Shown: in pieces, positions 44,609 to 57,490 of the stretch
How the letters are laid out: each line of letters opens with the position of its first letter
Position numbering within the stretch: the first letter of the stretch is position 1
Translations under genes and position numbers: made by a program
Notes under the pieces: model-generated
The model's database searches: none
Told to the model about the DNA's origin: nothing
The model's input: the letters and a program-made list of their open reading frames with translations, nothing else
Origin: Pristionchus mayeri
Lineage: Eukaryota; Nematoda; Chromadorea; Rhabditida; Neodiplogasteridae
Direction of reading: 5' to 3'
Assembly (NCBI GenBank): GCA_036245805.1
Contig: BTRK01000004.1
Coordinates: 18,724,001-18,788,000 of the forward strand
Length of the DNA: 64,000 nucleotides

Positions 44609-46959
44609 ATGTTTGGGAAAATATTGCTCTGCCTCTTGATATTGGTCGGCTTGGCAGGTTGGTAATAATATTATTATTTTTATTTTTATTACATTTCAAC
44701 ATCAGATGGCCGAGTAGACTTCAACCACAGCCGAATCTACGATGAATTCGATTTCAAGGGAGTGAACACTGTGAGTTTCAACGTCAACTTTGCCCCAAGC
44801 TTCAATTTTGTTTCTAAAACTTGAGCAAATTTTGGCATCACAATTTCAAAAATTGAGCATTTAGGTTTCCGTGGAAGGCCTTTGTACCGACTTGTGCCGC
44901 ATCTATGCCTCTGTTACCCCGGAATCGCAGAATCTGGCTCAAAGTATCCTGATCCAGACATCCAAGGGATTCGTCAGGTCAGAGACGTAGTTGTTACTAA
45001 CTCGAAAATATGTTCAGCTTGGCTGATGTCGCTGGTCGAAAGGATCCCGCCACGAATCAGAAATTGTTCCTCGAAGTCAAGGTTTGTGAATAAAAATACC
45101 ACAATTTTGATGGATTTAATTCAGAGTACCCCGACATTAAGCATAGTCAATGCCAACGGACAAATGGCTGCAGGGCCTCTAGTCCTGTATGTGGTCAATC
45201 AGGCTGGAAGTAAGATTTTTTAAATTTTTTTAACACAAAATAGTTCCATCTAGTCCATGGCATTAGTGAATTTCCGGCACTTCTTGGATATTTGGCCCAC
45301 TCTCCTCCCCTCCCCTATCATTTCACATTCCCTCCCCATCACAATGGGGTTGTGCGGCCAAAAATCAAGGAATGACACCTAGAAATGAGTGGGTAGAGGA
45401 GGAAGGGGGGGGGGTGGGTGGGCCAACTATCCAAGAAGTGCCGAATTTCGTCCCCAATTTCATGGTTGTCTCAGGTAACTTCGGATACGCTGAGATCTAC
45501 GAGGCTGAAGGCTTCCATCGTCCCTTTTCCACTATGGTCGGTGCTCTGACTGTGATGAGTACCCGTCCCTTCACCCTCAAGCAAGCCCATCAAGAGGGAT
45601 CACTCGCCGGAGCAGTGAGATTAACCATGGCTTAACTTTTGTAAAAAATCTCATTTTTAGCCCGAAGGAGTGCTTGCTCAAATGGCAGGTTTTGACGCTC
45701 TCGGATATGCTACCGATCCCTGCCCCTATCTGTATTATCTAATGTGAGTCTGCTCCGGGAGAGTGTTTGGGTGCTTGTGGAAATATTGAGAAAGGAGGCC
45801 AATTGGTATGCAAATGTAAGCACTTTTAGAGATGCTAGGACGGTCAGCTGTGTTTCTTCTCTCAGGGTTCTCCCCAGGGTTCCAGCGAGAGAGGGAATCC
45901 ACCGAGTGAAAAGACAATTTGAATCGAACAGAAGGGTGTCAAAAATAAGCCCGGCAGTAGATATAAAAACGACCAAATGCGAGAGTTGTGTGATAATACC
46001 CACGCACCAGCTGTATCAATGAGAGAGTTCATTCTTTCCTCAGATACGGTCCATTCCCCGGGTTCACGATGGAAGTGAATGGCCCAATCATCTCACTGCT
46101 CTACGATCTGAACCAGTTCCACTTCCCTCCCGGCGATCTCACAGCAACTCTCGGAATCAGTACGCATTCAGCTTTTTTGGACGTTTCTATGACTTATTCG
46201 ACAATTTTTGCCCTGTTGTTTCAAGCAATGTATAGCATAGATACACTTCTTAATTTATGTTCCGTTAATGATCACTTAAATTTCAGCCAACACGCGGCAG
46301 TTAGAGCGGGCGGGATGGCTCGGATCACCCGGTTTCCATGGATGTCTAGACAAGCAGGTATGACTCTCTAATAACCATTTTCTGAACGTATTAGCCGCAC
46401 GTATTGCAGCCGTATCGATCGAGTCTCTACGACTTCATCTCTCCTCTTATCGGAGAAGTTTCGAATGATCAGTGAGTTGTTTAAAATCGAAAGTGGGCTC
46501 AGATTTGATCAGCATAGAATGTTTACTCCATTTACAGGCCTGAGGGAATGTCGGTTGACGTGGTCACGAACACCGACAATGAGCATCCTGTAACTCTAAC
46601 GGATTCTGATACGAGCACTTCGTACAGGCAAGAATTAACCGTCATTTTTGCGACTGGATGCTATTAGCTATTAGTAGCCTCTCTTTCGAATTGAATGAAT
46701 CGAATTGCAGCATTTTCGCCACTGCGGACAACAAACCCGTTAACTTCAACTTCAATACTAAGGTTTCTCAAAGTATTTTTAATAGACAGTTGATGGTGTT
46801 GGAAGTCGCAAAAACATGAAACAAGAATACAGATTCAGAAGCACATTGTTGCAGAAATTATCGATCAATTGGTCACCGGATGGAACGGGGAACTTCCATT
46901 TCCTCGTTCGATGGAATTCAACAATTATCCCCCCCCAATCCATGAACATTTCCGACTGA
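44609..46959 (+). CDS. Secreted protein, paralogue A (unrecognised family)
   Basis: ATG 44609 opens a signal peptide (MFGKILLCLLILVGLA). About thirteen exons follow, with the order VDFNHSRIYDEFDFKG, CTDLCRIYASVTPESQNL, SIVNANGQMAAGPLVLYVV, YEAEGFHRPFSTMVGAL, MAGFDALGYATDPCPYLYYL, FTMEVNGPI, SPGFHGC, then PYRSSLYDF and a final INWSPDGTG exon ending at TGA 46957-46959. Paralogue B at 55.7 kb matches exon for exon. No known domain seen; it is extracellular by its leader and Cys pairs. The intron after TSTSYS uses a GC donor (ACAG/GCAAGA) where paralogue B has GT. One intron carries a hairpin element (45268-45449). Confidence 0.65.
45268..45449. repeat. Hairpin (MITE-like) in an intron of paralogue A
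   Basis: GAATTTCCGGCACTTCTTGG at the left pairs, with one mismatch, with CCAAGAAGTGCCGAATTTC at the right end. Inner GGCCCAC/GTGGGCC segments pair as well. It is absent from the matching intron of paralogue B. Confidence 0.8.
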
Positions 46960-48014
46960 TTGAATAAATGTCATGCCCCAGAAACTGATGTGACTGAGAT
47001 AAACAATTTACTGAACTACGGATTCCCGACATCATTCTATTTGCGACTCAAATGAGTTCACTCGAACTCGCCTTGTGTTCCTCAGCTTACCGAACAGGAT
47101 AGAGTGAACTTGATCAGGGAAGAATGATAAGAATGTGGGAAGGACGAACGCAATGCCAAAATTGAGAACATCAGTAGCAAAATAGTAACACATAGAGTCA
47201 ATGATTGACCGATCTTTGTTGTGTTTCGATGTCTCGAACGAACGGGAATCAATTTTTCCTCATGGCGAGATCAGATCTGACAATCTCTCAAAGCACACTT
47301 CCAGGCACAATACTGAACGATACATCCGTTATCTATCTGATCTTCCTTCCGCCTGTCTATGATCCTCATGATTCCCCGAGGTTCCTTGAATGCGATAACA
47401 TCGCTGGAATATGCGGGGGAGGCCACTGAGAGGGAGAGTTGAGTGACCTTTCCCTTTCTTTTTCCCTTCCCTTGTAGTCGATGTTTGTGCCGAAGTTCGG
47501 CACAGAAGCCGATCGAACCTCCTCCAGGAAGGGATTTATCTTCTCTCATTCCTAACGAACGCGAGAGTCTGATTGATATGGCGTAGTACTAGTTCAGTTC
47601 TGGGCAGTTTTTTGTTCCGGTTTCTCGAATGTCAACAGTGAGAATTCGCGATTAGACTCTGAATTTGTGGAATCGAAGCAGTATGCGTAAACAGACGCAG
47701 CAAGACAATACCTCATAAAATGACTCAGTCCTCCTAGACAATGGATAAATCTCTCCCTCTTTAGCTGACCGGGTGATGTTTTAGAGTGAGCCCTCGGCGG
47801 ATCCCTATGCGCTTACCAAGTTTTTCGCCCTTTCTCATCCTCCCCCGTGAGGTGAAAGCCGGATAGGGGGGAGGGGAAAGGGGGCGGTTTTTTTGCTGCA
47901 GCACTAAAGGAGCGGCTCACTTTCACCCAAACTGTGCACCCGTTCCACGAGGAGTTGAGCCCATCCCTGACCCTTCACCCCATCACTCGAACCTTTGCTT
48001 CCTGCCTCCATAAG
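46960..48014. other. Intergenic region
   Basis: No gene supported. A G/A-rich segment lies at about 47855-47890. Confidence 0.4.
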
Positions 48015-48969
48015 ATGTCATCCCTCACCTACTCTGCCCTTCTCGTCTTCCTCGTCGTTCTCGGTGACGCGTGTATGAGAGTGAATCCAGGAACGCCCGG
48101 AATGCCCGCCATGAGTAAGTCCCACGTCACTCCGATTGGAGATATTACTTGCTTTTTTTCGATTCACTTTCGTTCTCGGCGCATTTTCCCGTTCTCTTTG
48201 CTCTTCCTCTCTTATTAGCGTTATCGTTTTGCTGCATTCGATTGATCTAGTCCATCTCATCACTCTTTTTCCTCATCACTATCGGGGAATTGACTACTTC
48301 CCCGGACTTTTTGTTTTTAGTGATGGTTGAGACTACTGGATTGATCTATTGATTAGCTTTTGGATTGCTCATAGCTAGTCGAAAACATGCCCAGTCTAAT
48401 TTGCGGAAACAATGCAATGCTTGGATGGGTCTGAAGTAGTGTACTTTCCCTTTTATTCCAACCTATCTGAATCTTTACAGACTGCAGAACGTGCGCTGCC
48501 AATCTGGTCGCGACGACGATGGTCGGCGCGGGATCGAAAGCATTCGGTAGCATCATCCCCAGCAACAATGCAGCGGGCTGTCTGCAGATGGAGTACATCT
48601 GCAATGGACTCAATTCCAATATCGAGGTGATGACGACGTCTACCTAGAAGTGCCATTGAACAACGAGAATAGAGTAGTACTAGGCTAAAATGCATTCGGT
48701 TACTTGAGTACACTTATTCAGTAGACGGCTTATTGAACATTTAGTGAAATACAATCGCAACTATGCGCATATTGAGTTTTCTCGAGAATTCAACATGAAA
48801 TAACTCCAAAATGATTCCTCAGATCAACACTCAAGACGGCGTCGTTGCTGATGGAGACGACGGGGCTGTCGACATGGTCGCTCGTTTCACCGTCACATGC
48901 AATGCAGCCGGAACTGCATGGGAGAACACTGGAATTACCATCACGACTCTCGAATGCGCCTCTGATTAG
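48015..48969 (+). CDS. C6-domain (DUF281) secreted protein
   Basis: Three exons, 48015-48114, 48481-48626, 48823-48969, close into 130 residues. A signal peptide (MSSLTYSALLVFLVVLGDA) is followed by a Pro/Gly linker and a domain with six spaced cysteines: NCRTC (2), GCLQMEYIC (2), FTVTCN (1), TLECASD (1). This pattern and the final L-x-C are those of the nematode C6 domain (DUF281), found in small secreted or cuticle-associated proteins of unknown function. Nothing odd is seen; spacing and length are normal for the family. Confidence 0.85.
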
Positions 48970-50222
48970 TTCTCCTCAATTGAATCCTAGAAGGGGCACC
49001 CCTTGCAATTCCTGAACCAGGCCACTCATTCATTCGCAGTCCATCTCTGACAATTAATAAGATTACTCAAATGTGTCATCCAGCCTGATCATGTCGTGCT
49101 TTATCTTTCATTCCCTTCGTTGCATATGAGCAATCTTCTCTGTTGATTTTTCATCTACTCCTATCATTATCCGCCTATTTGTAGGCAATTCCGCTTACGA
49201 GTTGTTTGCGATAATAAATCTGTTTCATGCTATTGCAGTGACGTTGACACAAACAAATATTTGAATACAAGACTATGGAAATTGGAATTTCCTATAAACG
49301 CGCGGTGGCCATTCATGCCGTCCACCTCGATACGAAGTGCGCCGAAGCCGAACCGCAACACGCACTACCAGCTAACCTTGGAATTTTGCGCTTTTTTGAT
49401 TGAAGGCCGATTTAGATCTTCATGGCTAAAATCGAATTGTTAGGCCATATCCTCAATTCGGTATTTCACCCGCTCATAATTTTCCAGGGATAATTGATAA
49501 TCCAATTAAGCATACCAGTTGGCTAACGAGGAAAGCAGGAAGTGTTTCCTAATTGCTGCAGGCTCTCGAAAGAAACTCACTGTCGCTCGATTTCCCTACA
49601 TTCGACTCAAATAAAGAGCATAGAGGATACCAAATCGGGGGTCATCTCGACCAAGAATGAGCTCCAATAGTTCACTCAAAAACTCTCTACGAGAAGTTAG
49701 TTCACAGTTGTTCCCCTCATTTGCAAGTCGAAGAAAAAAAACGAGACGAGTGATGAAAATAACCGGACTGTCCGAGTGGATGAATGACCACACCAACAAT
49801 ATCCACAACCTAGTTGCGAACTCAAGGAACAAGATCATCACGATCAGCGAATCCCGTTCATGCTCACATCAAGAGCGATATTTTCGATGCCATCTGCTTT
49901 TTGCCAGGTTGAAGGTCGACCGCATTGGTCATGCTTGTTACGGCCACTTCCCTTTCGTGATAAGATCTCATCTTTTCAGTCTTTTGATCGCTACTAATTC
50001 CTATTATAATCCGATTATGCAGCAATTCAGTTTGACACAAAATGGAACGGCAAACAAAGAATAGAAGTTCGAATTAGATAATTTTGCATTCCGATCCGAT
50101 GGGGGGATTCAATAATCATCTAAAGATGAAGGAGTCTCCTCAATTATTGCATATTCCTGAAGTGTGATCGTTAGTCTTGCTCTACTAAATTCCTGGAAAA
50201 GTCAGGATATTTGAGTTCTCTC
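48970..50222. other. Intergenic region
   Basis: Open frames exist on both strands near 49600-50060, but neither shows a recognisable motif or clean exon partners. Nothing else seen. Confidence 0.35.
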
Positions 50223-50405
50223 ACAAGGGAGAGGTCATTCCTTATTTAAAAATTACGAAAAATGAGCGATATACTTCGATCTGGTATCTATTGGAGACCC
50301 CAAGGAACTTTCCAAAAAGTGCTGACGGGCCTCCAGGAAAGAGATATCGTGACCTACCAAAAATTGCGTGAGCACATCACCTAATCTCAAGGGCCTTCCA
50401 ATATC

Positions 50406-50475
50406 CCTTCCGTAGTCTAGTGGGTTGTGGAAATGTGTTACTTTTTGCCGCCGTGGGTTCGATTCTCAGCGCCTG
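50406..50475 (+). other. tRNA-like pol III promoter segment (left arm)
   Basis: A box TAGTCTAGTGG at 50413-50423 and B box GGTTCGATTCT at 50456-50466, 43 nt apart, the spacing of a tRNA gene. The outer stem does not pair, so it is a tRNA-derived SINE head or tRNA relic, not a working tRNA. Confidence 0.55.
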
Positions 50476-52285
50476 TATCTCTTTTTGCTAGTTTTTACAC
50501 ATTTATTGGACGAACATTGAATTGCGAAATATCACAAAGTGACCTGGATTAACCAGTTTCGATGACTGTTATGGAGCAACAGAGGAAGTAATGAGGGAAC
50601 GAACATTGTGAGTAAGACTACGCAACTGTGTCTTTGCACGCATTGCGAATTTACAAACATTTACATTCGTCTGGAATGGACAACTATGTGAGTGTATAAC
50701 ACGGGTATCATGAGTCAGTGGAGGAAAAAACCACCCCTCGGGAACAATTTCCAACTTTTATTTTTTGTTTGCCTTCATATTATAGTGGTAGTATACACTA
50801 GAGTCAACTTCTCGAAAAATCTAGGCCACAGGTCCCAGAGCCGGCTTTCAGGATTTTTCCGGTTTTGCTCCCGGCTATACTGTATATCAGCTACCAGACG
50901 AGCTAGAAACATGGCAAGGGGCTCAAAATGATCGGAAAAATATAATAAGAAACTTTCATGTTTTGCACTAAGCGGTATAACCAATGCTCGCGAAGTTATG
51001 CTCAATAAAGCATATTTTGATTGAGATAAAAAATCGTAGCATAAAATTGCTTGAAACGCATACTCTCGAAAAAGCTACGATTTTTTATCTCGATCAAAAT
51101 ATGCTTTATTGAGCATAACTTTGCGAGCATTGGTTATGCCGCTTAGTTCAAAACATTAGTTTTTTATTATATTTTTCCGATCATTTTGAGCCCCTTGCCA
51201 TGTTTCGTGGTTCAGGTATATTTCTCAATTGCTGGTGAGAATGTATGATTAAATCAAGATTAGAACTTACTAGCTTTGCGATACGTAAATTTCATAAAAA
51301 ATGTGGTCTCAAAATCGAATTTTCAGAAGTTATGAAAAATGTTATTTTTTTCGACGTCATCGAAGTCTCCTGTTACAGAAATGTTAAAATATAGTAATAA
51401 CTATTGAATATTTTGCAAAACAAAGCAGGTTGACGAACATCGCTCCGTGGCTAACGTCACTTTGGAGTATTCAAATGCATATTTCCAAAAAGGCCCATCT
51501 CAGAAATCGATTTTTGTATTTTTTATATTCGTGTATGAACTCGACCTACTATATTCTGCAATAAAATTGCTTGAAACGCATACTCTCGAAAAGGCTACGA
51601 TTTTTCATCTCGATCAAAATATGCTTTATTGAGCATAACTTTGCGAGCATTGGTTATGCCGCTTAGTTCAAAACATTAGTTTTTTATTATATTTTTCCGA
51701 TCATTTTGAGCCCCTTGCCATGTTTCTAGCTCGTCTGGAAGCTGATATACAGTATTGCCGGGAGCAAAACCGGAAAATCCCTAAAAGCCGGCTCTGGGAC
51801 CTGTGTCCTAATTTTTTTCGAGAAGTTGGTTCTAGTGTATGCTACCATCATAATATAAAGGCAAACAAAAAATAAAAGTTGGAAATTGTTCCAACATACC
51901 TCCACTGACTGGTGATACCCGTGATAAGTCTCGTTTTCCTCGTTCTTTCCTCTCGATGTCGTTTTCCGCCAGGAATGTTGGTTTGGCCCTTGCCCGCCAT
52001 TTCGATGTTGCCTCCCCTCCCCTTCCCCCGATCGTTCTCTCCGACCCGGAAAGGCTCTGTTTCTCCCGCATCAAGACGCAGCTCTTGCTAGAAGAAGAGG
52101 GGGCGTTGGAGTTCGACGATGACGATTGTACATGTGGAGAGTCCGGTTGTGTTGTTTGCCCCAAATGCTCATTGACTCATTGCTTCAATTATTTCTTCGT
52201 AAATGTTAATAGATGCTAAAACCCAACTTGTGATATTTCTAAAGTTCGTCCAATAAAGGTGTAACAACTAGCAAAAAGAGATACA

Positions 52286-52353
52286 GGCGCTGAGAATCGA
52301 ACCCACGGCGGCAAAAAGTCACACAATTCCACAACCCACTAGGCTACGGAAGC
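52286..52353 (-). other. tRNA-like pol III promoter segment (right arm)
   Basis: Reverse-complement copy of the left-arm segment: B box at 52293-52303, A box (one mismatch) at 52336-52346. Confidence 0.55.
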
Positions 52354-52536
52354 GATATTGGAAGGCCCTTGAGATTAGGTGATGTGCTCACGCAATTTTT
52401 GGTAGGTCACGATATCTCTTTTCTGGGGGCCTCTCAGCACTTTTTGGAAAGTTCCTTGGGGTCTCCAATAGACACCAGTTCGACGTATATCGCTCATTTT
52501 CCGTAATTTTAAAATAAGGAATGACCTCTCCCTTGT

Positions 52537-53519
52537 CAGTTCCCGTTTTCTGGTTGGTCGCATACCTATCGACTTGGAACTGCGTTTGCAATCAACAAAC
52601 GAACAATACAATATTTAGTTTCTAACAATACAAGAATACAAGAAACAAGATTTTAAATCACTTGATTCACGGTGCCGAGAAACGTGGAAAGAAACTAATT
52701 GATGGAATTCACAACCCTTTTCCGGGTTGACGTTTCATAAACTGCCAAGTCGGAGCAAACACCTTCCTTTCTATTTCCATTTGCCTTTTCCTGATAGATA
52801 ACGCTACATAGAATGCATCTCACCTGCTCTGTAATTTACCCAATTACTTGTTATGTAATAATATTCTTTTGTCGATGACCACGTTCGTCAGACTACGAAA
52901 AACTTCCTGTTTTCCAAAAAGAAAATAAGTAAAACTGAGAAGGCAATTGTAATTGACACCCATTTGTTTTGAACTTCCCTATCTGCTGTTCAAAACAGTC
53001 AGATCATTCTAATTTTACGTAATACATTATTTTTTCGTTGTTCTGTTGATTTGCTCACTTTATTTGTTCGAACAATTTTTCTTCGCTCTTTGTCGGAAGT
53101 AGACCATCATATCAATACATTTATAGATGTCACCCATTTAACCTACCAAATTGTCTCGCGTCATTGATCGAATGAACAAGTTAAGGGAGATTGCAGTAGA
53201 CAAGAGAAGGTAGTCACGCGAGAGTACTTGCTGAGGACTGTACTCACTCGAACAAGCCTCAATTACCCTCCGGTAAGTAAGGGCTTTCTTGATTGAGAGT
53301 ATGGATATGGTCAGAACATAGTAGTCTGCCATAGTGCTTTGTGAAGAACTTTTCGCTCGTTTCGCGAGTATAATCATTTCAAGCGAGACGGCGTGTTACC
53401 CAATTGGATCGGAGAAAAGCAGCAATGGTAGAGTCCAGGGATTTGAAATTATGAATAAATAGAGCGAGAAGTCGCGTCCATTCTCATTCTATCAGGTGCT
53501 CGATCAAATCGTACTCAAG
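52537..53519. other. Intergenic region
   Basis: AT-rich, no gene supported. It is the upstream region of the receptor at 53.5 kb. Confidence 0.4.
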
Positions 53520-55062
53520 ATGTTCCATCAAGTGTACATCGGTCCTTTTGCCAACGTATGCGAATCGTACTTTACTGATGTTTAATTATTGTTTGCAGCA
53601 ATTCACTGGAGTATTCCAAATATGCGCCACAACCCTCGCATACTTCATGAATTGCATTCTGATCTATATCGTCCTAAAAAGTGGCAACAAGGAAATCGGC
53701 AACTATCGAATTATCATTATCTACTTTGCCCTATCTGACATCTACTACAACACCGTGCACTTCGTTGTGTACCCGGTACCCATAACAGAATTACTTTGTT
53801 CAAATGGCGTTTAGATACCCGAGTGCATCGGGAATGCATTCTTCATGCGAGGGCACGGATTCTACGAGGAGTTATTGGGAGTCGGCGTGTACATGGGCGC
53901 GTACGGTCACGCCTTTCCCATTCTTATCTTCCATTTTCTCTACCGAGTACTCGCGGTGAAATAGTGGGCGATTCACCTGTAGTACTATACGAGATTTACC
54001 GTTCAGTCCTGATTACCTCCGATATTTCCCTTTATTTCTGTCCGTTCTCGTCACCTTTACCGCTGCAAATAACGCATTATGGTGAGAAAAAGTGGTCGAC
54101 TAGCTCAAATGAATTTGCAGGTTCTCGATATTCTATTGGTTCTTCCACCCCGATGAGGAAATATTGCTTGCTCTAACCCCGATTTACAATGGATCAACGG
54201 TTCTTCCTGTGGTTCACACCATCGAATATGCAGCAAAACACTCGCAAGCGCTCTATTGGGTAGGTGATCAATAATGATGTATGAAATATGCTAGTTCGTT
54301 TTCAGAGAGACGGCTCATTTGAAAGTCCCAGGTGGCGTAATCTCTGCGGGGCCGGAATAATGACTTTATCTATGGTTTCGACCTACGCTATCATCATTTA
54401 CTGCTGCGTTCTCATCCGAAAATATCTCAAGTACGATCATTTTTATTTCCTCTCTGAAAGTACAAATGCAGTGATCGATTGAAAAGCGAGAAGTCTGCGC
54501 AACTACACAGGCAACTATTCAGATCACTTATTTATCAGGTCTGTGTTTCCAATGTAAATCAATGACCAATTGCGGCTTTTGCGAAAAAATTCAAAATTGA
54601 AGTCTTAAATTTCAGTCTTTCGTGCCTCTTATAACAGCCTACTACCCAGCCGGATTCGCTGTGCTGCTCCCCATTTTTGGTGTGCATGAAGTTTTCTCCG
54701 AAATTGACAAATAATTTTAAAATCCAAAGCATATCTGATTAACCTATGTTTAGATCTATCAATAATTCCTATCTCACTTGTCGTTCCTCCCGCCTGTGTT
54801 ACTCATCCTCTGCTAGATCCACTACTTCTCATTTTCACGATTACACAATTTCGGTTAGTTTTTACCAATTCTGAGCTCAGAAAACCAATCACACACGATT
54901 CGCTCAAAATTGTTCAATCTTCCTTCATTCAGGCGAGGATTTTTTGCTCTCATCGGAATCTCGAGGTTGAAGAGGGCTGTGATTGGACCAGACAATCAGA
55001 AGAACATTCAGTTTACGCAGACTTCTGCCGCACGGCCGTCCATTGAAGCTGTGACCTGCTAG
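53520..55062 (+). CDS. str-type seven-helix chemoreceptor, 353 aa, complete
   Basis: Ten exons close from ATG to TAG: 53520-53555, 53599-53775, 53815-53963, 54007-54081, 54121-54259, 54306-54430, 54472-54538, 54616-54679, 54754-54853, 54933-55062. Marks of the Str class: KEIGNYRIIIIYFALSD after helix 1, HFVVYP, IFHFLYRVLAVKYPDYL after helix 3, a basic third loop (RLKSEKSAQLHRQLFRSLIY), PLLDPLLLIF in helix 7, and RRGFFALIGISRL at the C-terminal tail. Known: such GPCRs are odorant or pheromone receptors in sensory cilia. Exon phases equal those of the receptors at 20.7 and 59.7 kb, so the three share one ancestral gene. No defect seen. Confidence 0.88.
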
Positions 55063-55659
55063 AGACACTCAATTTAGACACATCCGTGGTTACAAATGAC
55101 GTCAAATCTGTCCAAAGCATAAAATAAGATACTTTCTTGCATTGTACAGTCCGTAGTTGTTCCTCAATCTTGCTACATTTGAAGAACGAGATGAAAAAAT
55201 GTGAACGTGAGCGAGCATCGAATAGACGTTGCTCAGATAATATCGCTCTTTCGTCCGATTCATGGAATCGAGATAAGAAATAAGAAAGATGAAGAGAGGA
55301 GACTAATTCAGACTAGATTCAACTCAGTTTACACCTCGCGATGGGCTTAGTTTGTGATAAGACACACTTGCAATGCAGTCTTATGTACATGCCAACATCA
55401 TGCGAACGTTGCGAACGTGGATCGACAAAATAAACTGAGCTCGAAATATGTACATTCTACGGTACAGCATTGATAATCAAACAAAATACTTCCAAAAATA
55501 TAGTTTGAAAAACTTTTTCCAATCTGACTTTTCATTAGTCATTGCGTCCTCAAGATCATCATTAGACTCGCGCAATCTCGATAGAGAGAGTGCCATCTCT
55601 CATGATGATCATTGGTATAAAACTGTGGAGGATTCAGACAGATCCACCCTCCATTCATC
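55063..55659. other. Intergenic region
   Basis: No gene seen; upstream region of paralogue B. Confidence 0.4.
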
Positions 55660-57490
55660 ATGTTTGGTCGACTTCACTGCTCCTTCTTCGTCCTCTTCTG
55701 CCTCACTGGATCGCTCAGATTGACTTCAGTATAAACTGAAATAATTGCAGAGGCCGTGGTGGAATTTCCCTACAGTCGAATCTACGACGAGTATGACTTC
55801 AAAGAGAAATCCACAGTGAGTAGAAATAAAATGTTCTGACAAAATTAAAAATTAATCAATCTGTTGAAGTTGGTAATCAACGACCTGTGCGCCGAATCCT
55901 GCCGCATCTACGCTTCCATTACTGCAGATTCGAAGAAATACGCTGCCAATCTTCTCATCCAACTTCCGAAGGGATTTATCAGGTATTTTGTCACAAGCTC
56001 TCGATAGTTCCTCTTCAACATCCACTTCAGCACTGCTGATGTAGCTGCGAAAGTCGATACATCAACAGGGCAAAAGCTCTTCCTCGAGATCACTGTATGA
56101 TACTTTTATTCATTCAATTTTCGTTGATTAATGTCTTGTTGGTGTAATCTTCCATAAGCTTTCAGAAAACGGCTTCGGTCAGCATAGTGAATGTAAACTC
56201 TCAAATGGCTGCTGGTCCTTTCGTCCTCTACGTAGTCAACAGCGCCGAGATCATTAACGACAGCGGTCAGTTTCCATTTCTCTATTCCTTGCTTTCGGAG
56301 TAACACCGGAAGTGCACGTTGCATACATTCAGAGAATTTCTCTCGACTAAAAATACTCGCAGATTTCACGCAGCCCGAGGTGTACGAGGCAGAGGGCATG
56401 ATCCGTCCCGTCTCCACCGTGCCCAGATACATCACAGTGATGAGCGCGAGGCTCTTCACCATCCATGGCGCACCTCTTCCCCGAATGAAGGTGATTTCAA
56501 GTCTCACAAGTTCTCAACAATGTTACAAGTTCCAAGTACGTTCCAGGCGCAAGGATTCATCGCGACCATGTCGGGATTCGACCGAATGGAAGACGGAAAC
56601 TGCCCCCACCTCTACTACACCATGTGAGATAGCTTTCCTGAATTTATCAACTCCCTTCTATTTCAAAGATTCGATCTTGCATATGCAATTCTGCCTAATT
56701 ACAGAAGTCCTGGCTTCAAGATGGAGGTGAATGGTCCCATCCTCACCATCGAGTACGACTACAAAAAAAAAGAAATCTCCGCCACCATCGGAATAGGTAT
56801 GTATCTCTGCTGTTTACTACTCCTTTATCTACGCCGGCAATATCCCAATCATGATTTCAGCGAACAAGTTCGATGGGGCGTTCGCGAGAAATGGCTGGAT
56901 AGGATCGCCCGGATTCCACGGATGTCCCGGACTGCAGGTTATTCAATCAGACTGCTCAGAAAGTTGTTTCTTTCAGCCATATCGAGTCTCTACGATTCCT
57001 TCTTCCTCTCGCCATTTCACGCACAGATCTCGAATTTCAAGTCAGTTGTCGAAACGAAATAGTACGTTGACTTTTGATTTGTGCAGAGAGCAAGTGTGAT
57101 GTGGAGATGTCCATCGGAGTGGACGTGGTCACTAATACGGACTCCTCCCATGCTATCACTCTTAAGGAAGAGAACAGCGGGGCGAAATTCAGGTATTCAT
57201 CTGAATTTAAGCCGGTTACCATCTGAAGAAGACGATGGGGCGAAATGACGACACAACATAGTACTGCTTGTTCTTGCAGTGTGAGCGACGTGCCTGCGAA
57301 GACACATGTCACATACGTCTTCGAGCATTCCAAGGTGATCAGAAGTACTGGGAAAGTGATGAACGATGGCTTCTTGCAGAACATCTCTATCAACTGGGTC
57401 TCCGATGAAACGGGCACCACTCATTTCCTCGCTCGCTGGCACGCCTACCAATCACATATCGGATCTTCAACTGAATTTGCACTTGAATGA
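55660..57490 (+). CDS. Secreted protein, paralogue B
   Basis: ATG 55660 opens a leader (MFGRLHCSFFVLFCLTGS). Later exons match paralogue A: EFPYSRIYDEYDFKEKST, DLCAESCRIYASITADSK, SIVNVNSQMAAGPFVLYVV, VYEAEGMIRPVSTV, MSGFDRMEDGNCPHLYYT, FKMEVNGPILTIEYDYK, GSPGFHGCPGLQ, then SIGVDVVTNTDSSHAITL and a last exon with SINWVSDETGTTHFLARW, ending at TGA 57488-57490. Exon 56977-57040 is read in a different frame from its counterpart in A, yet joins both neighbours in phase. The phase of the exon 1/2 junction is not resolved (GTATAA donor gives phase 0, exon 2 wants phase 1). Function unknown; extracellular by leader and Cys residues. Confidence 0.65.

Larger units (their letters stand above)
50223..52536. 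mobile_element. Nested foldback element with tRNA-like segments in both arms
   Basis: Outer arms pair: ACAAGGGAGAGGTCATTCC at 50223 with GGAATGACCTCTCCCTTGT ending 52536, extending about 300 bp inward. Inside lies a second inverted pair (about 50740-51010 against 51570-51890, with a third partial copy at 51075-51210), and a central hairpin around 51050. The structure suggests repeated foldback insertion or internal rearrangement. No transposase is seen and no clear target duplication. Confidence 0.8.

Noticed and set aside
49596..50064. Overlapping open frames on both strands
   Set aside because: No recognisable motif, no signal or membrane pattern that persists, no exon partners.
50406..50475. 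Functional tRNA gene
   Set aside because: A and B boxes are present but the acceptor stem does not pair and it lies in a repeat arm.
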